From: Chamaea fasciata
Taxonomy: Eukaryota; Chordata; Aves; Passeriformes; Sylviidae
Assembly: GCA_029207755.1 (NCBI GenBank)
Contig: JARCOQ010000016.1
Location: 8,666,501 to 8,730,500, forward strand
Length of the DNA: 64,000 nt
Direction: 5' to 3'
Shown: positions 1-12,400 of the stretch, piece by piece
How the letters are laid out: each line of letters starts with the position of its first letter
How positions within the stretch are numbered: position 1 is the stretch's first letter
The notes under the pieces: model-generated
The model's input: only the letters and a program-made list of their open reading frames with translations
The model's database searches: none
What the model was told of the DNA's origin: nothing
Made by a program: the position numbers and the translations under genes

Positions 1-395
1 ATCCAGCATCTCTTAAAAGCATGCCTCAACATAAGCATGAACTTAGATCCTGTCTAAATAATGCAGCTTTGAACATGAACTTTAAAGTCTGATGCAGAAA
101 AATTCAGCCCATATTTAATGCTTTCCTATTTGAGGATCAGAATCTCATGTTTTCTGGAACACATGCTATTCCGTGATCTTCACATGGAGAAGGGAAAATA
201 AAACAGCTCAGAAAAAAGTGTTTTGATTGAATTGCTGAACACAACCCTGACTTCTGCTTAGATATCCCCTTCAAAGGGAACCAAACTCTCTGCTTGGGAA
301 GCTTCACTGCTTCCCGCTATGAGAAGTACCAGGAACTCAGCAATGCATTGAAAGTTACCCATGCAAGTGAAAAATGAAAATATAAAGAGTCTCAC
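1..395 (-). other. TOM1L2: TOM1L2 intron 13 (partial)
   Basis: This is intron sequence after the exon 13 donor, with no repeat or further exon seen. The terminal exon and 3' UTR are beyond the left edge. Confidence 0.8.
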
Positions 396-455
396 CAAGT
401 CGGTACTGAGCCACTCCTCAATGTCATCCATGACAGAGGACTGTGCAACAGGGAT
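396..455 (-). CDS. TOM1L2: TOM1L2 coding exon 13 (I-E-x-W-L motif; last exon in window)
   Basis: It encodes [20 protein letters not shown] (20 codons). The acceptor is ATCCTAG at 456-457 and the donor TTG|GTGAGA. The tryptophan motif is the family's myosin VI contact. The final exons lie outside the window. Confidence 0.92.
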
Positions 456-3400
456 CTAGGGAGTGCAGCGAGAGAACAGCAAGGCAGGCAAAAACCAAAA
501 CACATCCACAATCATGGCCACAGAGCGATGGAAAACGCCAGAAATAAGATTAAAAACAAAACAAAAACAAAGATGTAAGATGTGCTGGAAAAAAAAAAGA
601 AGGCAACAAAATATAAATGGCATTTCAAATAAAGAAACAACTTGGAAAGGAAATTATGAACAACAAGGCTAAAAAAAACAAGAGAAAGATTATGGGGAAT
701 GACGTGACTGGATGCCAGTGTAAGATGAGTAACTTCTCGACCACATATTAAAACCATCAAGATGGATTGATGATTCTAATCTTGATCGTGAAATGCTTTT
801 AAGGGTAGAATACTGGATATCAGTTAGGTTTTGAAATGTTAAATTTACACCTTTTGTTTGTTTTTTTTTTTTTTTTTAATGGGTATTAGCCACAGTGAAG
901 GGTTAGGAAAAAGAGGGGCTCAAAGTCTTCAGGCAACACTCCTATGAAAACAATTTGGTTTTCCCTGCAGGTGGAGAAGTCAGAGCCCAGGGTAGAGTCA
1001 TGCTTCCTCCCAGATCCTCCTCCCATCACACCACCCAGCCCTGGCAAGCCTTGGCACAAGGGTTTAAAGCAAAACTGTCCCAGCTCCCAGTTCCCCCTCC
1101 TCTGCCAAAGGTGACCCTCGGCAGCAGAACCCAACGTGTACCAGTGCAAAGTGCAGAGTCTCAAAGGTGAGGGAGGAGGATGATGGGGCAGAGGAGAAGA
1201 GCACAGCCCCAGAGCTGCGGCAGTGCTCTCCAGAACAGGTCAGGCTCCAGGGATGGTTTAACACCCAGGCATGAAAAGTTTGCCTCTGCCCCTGCAGTGG
1301 AACTGGTCACGTTACCGGTGTGATTGCAACAGGCAGCACAGAGGCAGCTGAAGGGCAGCGATTTCATACAGTGCTAAGGGTAACTGGGTCAGCAAAGGGA
1401 AATTACTGAGTATTAGGTGTAGAATTTCCTCACATAACTACACTGCTTAAATACAACAGAGGCCTGCCGAGGTAAACAGGAAAACACCACAATAGGTCTG
1501 GTAAGGACAACCTGAAAAATAGTTGGAAAAACAATGTCAGACATGCGAGTTCCAGGCCAGGGCACAGCAGCCAAGCAGTGGGTCTGGCAGGGAGGAGACC
1601 TGGCACTGTTAGAGGGACTCTCCAAGGCAGAAAAGGTGTCCGAGGTTCTCCACAGCTCTGCCTGAAATCTCTCACAGGAATTGCCTACCCTGGAAGTGAT
1701 AAAAATCCCTGTGGATGTGGTGCTTCGGGACATGGCTTAGTTGCAGCCTTGGCAGTGATGGGTTAATGGTTGGACTTGGAGGTCTTTTCCAACCTTAATG
1801 ACTCTGTAATTCAATAAGAGCTGGGAGAGGCTCTGCAGATGCATTTCCTGGGACATGTAGCTTTCTTAGGCACTTCTAGCAGAGGAAGATGGACAGATGC
1901 TGGATCAGAGGCTGAGGCTGTTTAGCAAAGCTCCTCAGGAATTTTTTCACAGAATCAACTGGCCCTTTGTACTGAGGAGGCCAGTTAAGTCCTTGCTTAA
2001 GGTGAGGTGTGCTAAACTGAGTTAGTTGTGTCAAAGAACTGGAAATCCAGAACTCAATCCAAAGCATCTCCCTAACAGAGCAGCACCAGGAAGGTGGCTG
2101 GGCTCTAACTTGACAGGTTGCTGGATAAAAGTGACAGTTGCCAGGGTTAGAGGTACAAGGTGTCATTTTGTTTCCAGCGAATTCATAAAGATCCCAAACT
2201 GAAAATAAATTCCTGCAGTTTCCTCTGGAATGGGCTGGATTTAGGGTAACTGCCCCTTTCTGATTTCCTGAATCACACACACAGAGCGTGAGCTGAAGCT
2301 GCTGTGAGCAGCCCCAGACGACCACACACAAAGGAAGAGCTCTAAGCACCTTCCAACACATTCCTTCCTAAGGACAAGTTGCATCTTGTAAAACTGTCTC
2401 CTTGGTTTAACAGCTTTATAAAATATTGGCTTCAGAGATATAAAGTAATGAGTTTACTCAGCCTACAGCAACCTAAAACCTACTGCAGAAATTGCACTGC
2501 TGCCTCTCTCCTGTGTTGCTTAACCTGCATGCAGCAGGTAACACTGTGGAAGGTGCAGCCTCTGAGCTGTTGGTTGGTTTTCAGCTCAGAAAGGTGCTTA
2601 TGTTTCTCTAAGGGAAGGAACATGTGCATGGAAGGGAGGAGGAAAACAGCTGGTTTATTTTTCCTTTTCTTTGAATAAAATTTACAGGAACACCGGGGGC
2701 TCCAGGAGAGCCGGAGAGGGATTTTGGATAAGGACCTGGAGTGACAGGACAAGGGGAAATGGCTTCAAGCTGAAAGAGGGTGGATTTAGATTAGATATTA
2801 AAAGAGATTATTCCCTATGAGGGTGGGGAGGTTTCCAGAGAAGCTGTGTCTGTCCCATCCCTGGAGATGTTCCACGACAGGTTGGATGAGGCTTGGAGCA
2901 ACCTGGGATAGTGGAAGGTGTCCCTGCCCACGGCAGGGGGTTGGAATGAGATGAGCTTTTTTTCCAAATCAAACCATTCCAGGATTTTATGATTTTATGA
3001 ATATAAGAGCAGCTGTTCTAAAAAGTGTGGCAGTACTGTGTCCCTGTATTAGAATGAACAGCAGCTCAAATCTTGATTATCCTGAAAACATGACAGATGA
3101 CTGATCAAGTACTGAGTTCCTGAGAATCACAGGACTCTTGAATTTGCAGAAGTCCTCAAAGAACAGCTCAGCAGCACAAGAGTTTGTGCTGTGGTATTTC
3201 GTAAGAATTAAAAAAAGAAAAAAAAAGAAAAAAGATTAAAAAAAAGGAATTCTACTTTCAGTAGAGCTACTTATAACAAACAAAGCCTTCAGAAGTGCAA
3301 GAGCACTTCTTGCAGAGAAGCAGACAAAGCTGCAAGATAAACATCTGAGTGTGTCAGCCGTTTGCTATTCAGCACTGACCTTTTAAAAAGCTTCCCCTGT

Positions 3401-6400
3401 CTCCCAGCACACCCACCGAAGTGCTGAGGGTTCGTATCTATTGCTCCTTCCATGCACAAACTTCCAGTTTACTTTCCTCAGACTCTGAGCCCCATTTCCT
3501 CATAAACCATGGGTTACATGTGTCAGGTTTAATTTGTTCAAGAATAAAGAGGGAGGAAACTCTCAAAGAGCAACTGGAAGTTTTAAATTATTTTAATGAT
3601 AACATTGTACCGTTTCCATTTCATTTTAAACTGACCATACAGAGAAGCTCAGTTTTTGCCAGTCATTTGGGTACTTGGCAAGTCTTCCCCTTTCAGAAGC
3701 CCTAAACTGAAAAATCTGCAGGGGAATTTAGTTATAACTAATCCCTAAATTCCAACAGAGTCAATGTAAAAATAAATTAACTAGTTTACACATTAAAAAA
3801 AAGACAACAGTTTCTGGGAACAAGCAGCAGTGGCAGCCACAGACTACATGGGAAAAAACTCTGGAATGGGACACTGTCTTGTTGATATTTTGATTATGCA
3901 AACTTCCATGGTCTAGGCAAAGTCTCTAGAGAGCTCCCCAGATAGTCAGCGTGGGCTGCAAGAGCTGTTTGTATTAAGATATTGTAACTTTTTTTAAAGT
4001 CTTTACTTAAAGTAAATGAAAATTAAGTCACAAAATGTTTTTGGGTACTTTAAGTAACTGGCTTTAATTAAAGAAGTTGGGCTGATGGTTTAAATTCCTT
4101 TTTTTATTTAGTCTTTGGAAAATCCTACAAATGGGATCATCTCAACAGTCCTGAAAGCGAAATGGAAAAGGAGGGCTGGGAGAACGAAAGTGAGTGTTCA
4201 ATCCCACAAAACCCACAGGAACCTGGAATTCAGGTTTCTACTTATCTAAGTAAGATTGTGTTGATGTTCTCACTAGCAATCAAAAGCCAAAGAGTATTGC
4301 CAATATATTTCCTCAGAAGTCATAAAATCCAATATTCTACCCTTAAAAAGACAGTTTAAGGTTATTATTATCACATTTTATTTCTATTAAAAATGATCCC
4401 ACTGGAAAAGAAGCAGGTATGAAATGACAATTCAGGTCTCTAGGTGAGCTCATTAATGTTCTTAAAATGTTTAACAAGGTTTATGCTAATTGTTGCTAGA
4501 CTACTGCCTTGTACTAGCTTAGTTAATTCCACTTATTTCTAGATGTTTAACAAAGCTGACACCAGTTCTTGGTTAGTTGCTACTCACTCCCCCTCTTTGG
4601 TTAGCGGTAGTAAAGGTCTGTCATCCCTACAGCAGCACTAGGAGCACACTAGCAGGCTACTCCAGCTTACTACTACAGCCTTACCATCTATTTAAAGCTG
4701 TTGTGATCTTGAAATAGTTGCTTGGCCTCAATATTAGAACACGCTTGACTTTACGTGTGAGGATTAAATTAACTCCTTGGTTACTCGTAACTGTGTTTAC
4801 GCATTGCAGGGCCGGGGCAGGCAGGAGCTGGGGTGCAGCGTGTTCCCCAGCAGAGCCTGTTGTGCCCGTACAACAGCCAGCCCATCTGGATCTGACAGGC
4901 ATGTCCAGACAGTGCCAGCCCTCACTGACACGGGGGATTGGGTTGTCCTTGCACAGTGCTCTGGGAAACACCACAGCTGGGTAAGGAGACCCCCGTGGTC
5001 TTCAATAAGGGAAAGCACCTGCTTGCCTTCAACAGGGAGAGGGGTCCCACCACACAGAAGAAATGAGATCTTCACGTGTCTGTTTTGGGGCTTATCCACA
5101 ATTCAAGCACTTCAGTCTCCAGGAAGATGATGTTATTTCACAGTCTCACGTTACCCAAGTCATTTCCACATCTCAGATCCTATCTCTCTCTTGAAGGCAC
5201 ATAGCGGCATCCCACTCAGTTACTAATTAACAGAAGTTTCATTTACTTTTTACTCACCTATCTTCCCTACAAAGGGGGCTCTCCCCTCTAGCCAGCCATG
5301 CTGCTGGTGGTCAAGATAGAATGCTGGGTGGTGTTCATACCACTTCCTGTGAATTCTGGTTCAGTTTCATCCTTCCCCTGCCACTGTCCCAATTAATGTC
5401 CTGTGACATGGTGGCTTAAGCAACACCTACTTCTCACTTTCATAACAAATAACCCATTTGGTATGTGAGTGGGTCGACAGATTATTCTAAGAAAGGAATA
5501 TATTAATGCAAATCTCAGTAGCTGTCCAATCTCATGAGAAGGGGACTGAGACTACCTGCACTAAAACATGGCTCTGTGGTAAAGTCTGTGCCAAACTGCT
5601 GCTTCTACGGACCCGTTTGTGACACCTGCATGGCAAAACCCTGACCTCACACTGCAGACAGATCTGTCACTGGAACAGCTCACCTCCCATCCCTCAGTCA
5701 TATAAAAGCCAGAAATATACTTTTGTCTACTTTAGTTTTGCAGGTAGAGCTGGGATGGATAAAAGTGTGGCTTGTGTCTGTCTGCATGGTTCTGGCATCA
5801 GCTTGATGGCAGAACTGAGCAACAAGTTAACTAGAAACAAGAACAACACCGCTAAATTCACTGGGAGAGGAGAGCCAGAGACTGCAAAGGTGTGTGGTGA
5901 ACTAGGATGCAGAGAAATGGAGTGGGAAGGACTCACCCAAAGCTGAAATGTATCATAGTTTGTACAGAAAAATGTCAGATCGTGAGGGATATGAGAACCA
6001 CTGTGGCGGGTGGAGAATTCCTTTCGAGTGGTCTCAGTGTTGTACAGGCACAGGGAACAGCAGTGTCAGCTCACCCCTTTTCTCCTCATCAAAGTACAAA
6101 AAGTACCCCACAGAGTGGGCACATCAAGGTCACACCTGGGATTCTAGCTACCACTGGCATTGTAAATGCTACAGGTCATATTAATAAATACTGTTAAGAA
6201 CTACAGCCAGTTAAGAGAGAAACGGAGTTAATGATTAGTTTAGTTTTATTTTAGGTATTTCTCTCTTGTATTTAGCATACAAACAAGGTGACAGGTTTGT
6301 AAGAGCAGTGACTGGTTGGACAGCCAGGCCCCCCTCCCTCCCCAAATCCATATGCCTCCATGAATGCTGCAGTATCCTTTTTCCAGACTGAATAACCACA

Positions 6401-9400
6401 AGCCAATGAAGGAATATGCTGTTTGCTTTTTTAATAAAGCAGTGGTGTGAGTGGTGTGAACAGCAGGGGTGCTGATTTCATGCTTCCCCGCTCTTGTAAA
6501 CAGTGGAAAGGCAAAGAAGAGGAACTAACTCAATCACTGGATTATTCATTATGGATGAACATCTAACAGTGGCACAGCACATCCCTGGCTGCAACAGAGC
6601 CACCAAACAGCAAGATCCTCTGCGAGCCACAGTCAACAGTATCAGAGGCAAAGCTGATACTGCTGCTCGTTTTGCAGCTTTTCACTCTCACCTTGTGAGC
6701 TGTGGGTGTCTGACAGCACCAAAATGACACTCTGGCTCCCAGGGACAGGTACCCACAGTGGGTTTATCCACATGTGTGAGCAGGCATGGAGCTGCTTTTC
6801 GGCAGGCAGATACAACACCTGTCCCATCACCGTGTGTGCACCAGCCATGCAAACTTCTGCCAAATTTCCAAGGGGTCCTGAGAAATAATCTGGATTAGCC
6901 CTAAATCCAGAAGAATAAATGCAAGTGTTTCACAGAGTAGATCCTGCACACTCTGGATTTTCTGAACTTTAAACTTGCTGGGATGTTTCTCCTTTTTAAG
7001 CACAGGGCAGCTTAGTCTGGGACATTCAGGACTCTCCCTGGAGTGAGACATTCCTGCTCCATGGGCTTCCTGGTGCCCAGCTCCACATGCTGCACTGCCA
7101 GCTCACCCCAGAGCAAAGGGAATTCTCCCTGCACCTCTCTGAACTCGGCTGCAGCCAGGACTGTCTCAGGAGGATTTTCTACAGTTAGCTCACATTATTG
7201 GTACTAGTCTCAAACACTTAAAATGATGGATTACATTGTCCAAAAAAATGGTCTTAGAACTTGGCTTTAAGGCATTGCTGAGGCTATTTTTCTCTTCCTC
7301 TGGCTTCGGCACCTAAAGCAGGCTTTGAACTTCTCTCTGCAAGCACATTGATGAAGGACAACTTCAAACAAGGTCAGAATGTGCACAGGTTCAGTGATCT
7401 TCAGAAACCTGATTTTATCAAGGCACTGGCACCACCAGACACAGGAATTAAAAAAGCCAGAAACACTATTGTACCTTTTGGAGTCTGGTTCCTAATGCCA
7501 ATGGGGTTGAAGATGTCGATCTGGGCAGCAGTTCTCCCATTCCCTTCCTTGCATAAAATATGATCCTTACACTACTCAATTCAACTACATATGATCCTAC
7601 AACTTCCCCATGTTTATTCCAGACCATGAAGCTAAGCACTACCAGAAAAGGCTGCTTTAAAGACAGATAGCAAGTGTCCTCTTTATGAATAAGATCCATG
7701 AGACTTGTGTTTATCCCTCGAAAAGTGGATACTGCATAAATAAATCAAGACAGTAGAAGGAACCAATTGGATCCCCAGGCCTCTTCTGCAAGTGACGTGG
7801 GATCCTACAAATGATTCAGCTGTTTACAGATCTTTGTGCTGTATAAACCAGAAATTGGTGCAAATCTTTCCCTTTGCCCCAGGTAATGATGCAGGTGGGA
7901 AATAAACTCCTTGTACTGTCCGATTTCAAGCGGTTCAACAGGGCAGGACGAGAGGTGAACAAAGGATGGTTATTCTGGGTCAGGGACTGGGGTGGGCAGT
8001 AGGAGTTGCTTCACTGGTGAAGTCCTCACCATTCCTTGTGTAATTAGCCACTTGTCTATGGGCTCCATGTCTGAGTTCCCACCTTTACCTCTCCTCTGTG
8101 TTGAGAACAGAAAGGTCCATAAAGAGAGAAACCACAGCAACAACCCGTGATAAAGTAATAAGACAGTTAAAAACTTCACATATAGAGACACACACATACA
8201 CACAGAATTGCCTACAGTTACTTTGGGCAGCAGCTGTGTCCCCCTCTGCCTGCCAGCTCTGTCCAAGGGGGGACAGATCTCACCCAGAATTCTGCACTTC
8301 CTACAGACAGCTCACAGCATTTTAGCACTCCCTCCATGATGTCCTTAAAAATAAAAATAAAAAAAATAATAAAATAAACCAATCACTAGCTAGTAGTGAG
8401 GCTGATGTTTGTCATCTTCTTAGAAGAAGGAAAAGTGAGGCTGTACAAGCTTCTGCAGCCAGTGAGACTGCACTGGCAACTCTCGTGTCACACTCTGTGG
8501 AGTCCCCCTTGTTTATGAGGCCGTGGGTTGCAGCACACCCTGCTCATGTCCTTGACCCCAGCAGACAGACTGTACCCCACACAGACAGCACAGCAGCTTG
8601 TGATGGTGTTGAGTGGAGGGGAAGTCAGGGAAGTTTGCTGCAGTGTCCTGGCAGCCTTTCAAACTGCCCCTCCTGAAAAGCACAGAGGTTAAAGGACTGC
8701 TGATGCATCCAGCTCCCCTGAGCAGGCTGCAGACTGCATGGCACAGCACCACAAACACGCTAAGATGGCTTTGTGTCCTTCAGTATCTCCTCCTTGAGCC
8801 AGGGTGGGATGTAGAGTCATTTCCAGCTCTGGAGGGGCTTTCTCAGGCTCAGCAGAGTGCAACTCAGAACTGGGTGAGCTCAGCAGAGAGCCACTGGTGT
8901 GTTATATACATCCAGCCAGACACCTGCACACACAGGACACCTCTCCTGTCCCCACTAACACAGGTAATGGAGAATCAGCTGCAATCTTTTATGTCTCATT
9001 TTCTGAGGAGAAAAAAAAAGGGGGGGAAATCATTCCAATTTCATCTACTCTCTGTGTAACACCAGAGAATTGTTTCTTGGACACTTCTCCTCCCAGTTGG
9101 GATCATGCAACAACTCTGTGGCAACAAAAGCAATTCCCAACATGGAAAAGCAATATTAAGAAAACAGTGTATTTTTAGCTCATCTTGTTTCCAGCTGCTA
9201 AATCACATTAAAAGACAGCTAATGCCACGTGATCAGCCTCCTCTCTGCAGACCATTCCGAGAATGACTACATTAGAAACGTCGGATGTGCTGAATTCTAC
9301 CACTGGACAACTGTGCTGGAAGGAGATGTGTGTGAAGAATGTGTTGCAAAGCTTTTGGCTCCTCCCCAGAGCTGTTCTTAAATTAGCTCTACTCAAATTA

Positions 9401-12400
9401 AAGCCTGTCTTTTCGTTTAGTGAGCACTGCCAGTTTTTTGCTACACATGCTGGGGCTGGTAACTTTAGGAGTAACTTTAATTTTTGTTTCCTTTAAGAAG
9501 AGACACCCACAAGCCTCACAACAGTTGAGAAAAAGTGTTTACCAATTACAGAGTGACTGCATTTCAAAACAAGCTCTTCTGATGACATGATACAGTCTCC
9601 AGGACCTTTGAAAAGAGGCTGAAAGTATTGACGTCTCAGAGCCCCAAGTTCCACAACCCATAAGGCATTTACCCCAAAAAACTTTGACCCTCAGATGAGC
9701 TTAGCCACAGCCCTTTGAACTGACAACACTTGGGGCAGAGCAGCAGCTCTGCTGGTGTGAATGACACGTTGTGCTGGTGCCTAAAGCAGAACTGGCTGGG
9801 AACAAAAGTGTTAATAAATAAAGACATGACCCTGAGGCCACTGGGGGAATACAGCCCCCTTGACCAGATAAATGCAAGCCCCTTGCATTTGGTTAGCCAG
9901 GAACAAAGAGCAGAACCTCAAATCCTTCCCCAGGTCCTGCCAATTTCAGCTCAGTGATACTGGGAGCTTGGGATGTCACACTGGATTCAGGAATTCCTGT
10001 GAAGGAATATTTCTGCCCCTGCCTCCTCATGCTTCCCTTTTTCCCTCAGTACTGCTGCCATGAGTTTTTGTGAGGCTGAGCTCCAGCTGGTCATGGGGCT
10101 GACATGGGTTATAAACTATCCTTCCTGCAGGACAGGGACAGGAAGAAGCAGGTAGATTTGTGGGGTGAGGGATGCTCTCTAAGAGCTGGGTCCCTGCTCC
10201 CACTGAATGAGGGCCCGGGCAGGCAGGCAGCTGTGATCTGACCCCAGCTGGCTCCCAACACAAATTCTCCCTGGCTTGGAGCACAAGCTGCCAGGCATGC
10301 CAGCTGCCCAGAGCACTCCCACTTCATGTCATGAAAGAACCAGGGTGGGATCAGCCACAGCAAGGGGAGGCAATTCTCCCCGGTGAGAGGCATGTGCACA
10401 CTGCATTGGCTCTCCCATGCTACGCTGGCTCTGCCGTGCTCCCTAGTGGTCATCACAGCCCAAAATTGGACTGGAAAAGGCTCTGAACTCACTCCTGCCT
10501 CTAAAAACATACACGCAGCTGCGTACAAAAGAGCAGCACAGTTTTAAAAAGCAGGATGGTTGAAAGGGGTCGAGGGATGATCTGAAAGCTCCTTCACTTC
10601 TGCCTTCACTGAGGGATGCAGACAAAGCTGCCCAAGCTCTCTCACCCGTATTTTAAGTATCAGCTGCTGTGAGGTGACAGCACATGGGGCTCTTCTGCCC
10701 ACACAAGAGAGCAAGAGCCTGCCCTGGGCAGACAGAACAGGCTGCAAGCGAGAGCAGTTATGGGAAAGAATTAAAAGTGAAGCATTAAAAGTCTGCATAA
10801 TTTTTCTCCCTGTAACTCACTCCTGTATCCATGCACTTGGTGCAAAGTCTAGTAGATTAAGACTTTCATGAGCAAAACCAATGCCCATCAGTGTCCCCAG
10901 GACATTCCCCATTTAATTCTTCTCAGCAGTGATTCCAGCCAAAGAGCTGGACTCCCCAGATGAGCTGTAAGGACACAGGAGAATTTAACCACTATGATTC
11001 TGAAGTCATTAAGACTGGAGTGCAGCATCTCTTTAGAGATCGTTACTGAGCAAGTACTTGCTCCCAGATATCAATTTCAAAATAGCCATTACTACCACGT
11101 TGCTGGAATACAGAATGAGACGCTCAGTCAAAGCAGCCGCCTCCAGCTTGGATTCCACGTGGATAACAAAGCCCAGAGCCGTGACCTACCCCTCCCGTGT
11201 TCTGTTTCCGAACATCCAGGGCAGATGCCAGTCCTTTGACAGCCTGTGGATCCTCGTATGTCACGCTGCAAGAAAAGAACAAACCACAGAACTAGAAAGA
11301 AAGTCCAGAAGTCATCCATGAGCAATCATGGAATCATAGGAAGGCCTGGGTTGGAAGGTAAAAAAATCATCTCATTCCACCCTTGCCATGGGCAGGGACA
11401 CCTTCCACTATCCCAGGCTGCTCCAAGCTCTGTCCAATCTGGCCTTGGACACTTTCAGGGATGGGGCAGCCACAGCTTCTCTGAGCAACCTGTACCAGTG
11501 CTTCACCACCCTCACAAGGAAGAATTTTTTCCCAATATTCAATCTAACTCTATTCTCTCAGTTTGAAGCTATTTCCCTTTGTCCTGTCACTCCAGACCCT
11601 TGTAAATAGTCTCTCCTCATCTTTCTTGTAGGTTCCCTTCAGGTATTGGAATTATGTCACACCAATCCCTTATCTTTTCCGGGCTGAACAATCCCAATTC
11701 TCCCAGCCTTCCCTCATAGGAGAACAATACTCTGGATACCCCATTTCACTCCCCTGGGAATCAAAAAGCACATTCTTTTTCTTAACAAGACTTGGAGGGT
11801 ACTGTTTGTACCCCAGGAAAAGGAGCTGGCTCTGTACAAAGACCACCCATCAGTTTTGGAAAGCACCTTGAAGCAAAGAGTGTAAGATCAGCATTATGAA
11901 AGACAGGCAAACAGGTCATAAGGCACCCTAAGAATGTCCTGGAGCAAGTGGGGGACTGCGAAAAAAGGCCTGACTGAAGATTATGTTTAGCAAAGATTTA
12001 GAGATGACATCTGGAAGCCTGACCTTGATGTGTGCATGGGGGGAGAGACAGAGCGAGACTCGAAGAGAGATGAAATTATGCAACTGCAGTGAAGCAGACA
12101 AAGAAATGCACTATTTACAGAGCTGTTAAAAGCTTCTTAAATTGCAATGCAAAAGGGACATATAGCAGTCAGGTGACAGAGGCAGTGGCAGCATCTCGCA
12201 GAGCACAGTGGTGAACCACGAGCTGCAGAAGGCACAAACACGTGTCCATAAATCAGCTCCTGGGAGGGGCTGCCTGAGCAGGGGGAGCCCTCTCTCCTCC
12301 TTGTGCTGGCTTCTCCCAAGCTGTGAGCACAGCCCCCAGAGCTCTCACACCCAGAGCTGTCACCTACACACCACAGCATGTCACACTCATGCCTTTCCTC

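Larger units (their letters stand above)
456..11189 (-). other. TOM1L2: TOM1L2 intron 12, 10.7 kb
   Basis: This long intron holds two CR1 pieces (about 1,752-1,812 and 2,690-3,001), a T run at 857-878, A-rich runs near 3,210-3,245 and 8,348-8,378, and otherwise unremarkable sequence. No open reading frame longer than about 160 codons occurs, and none resembles a known protein. Confidence 0.8.
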
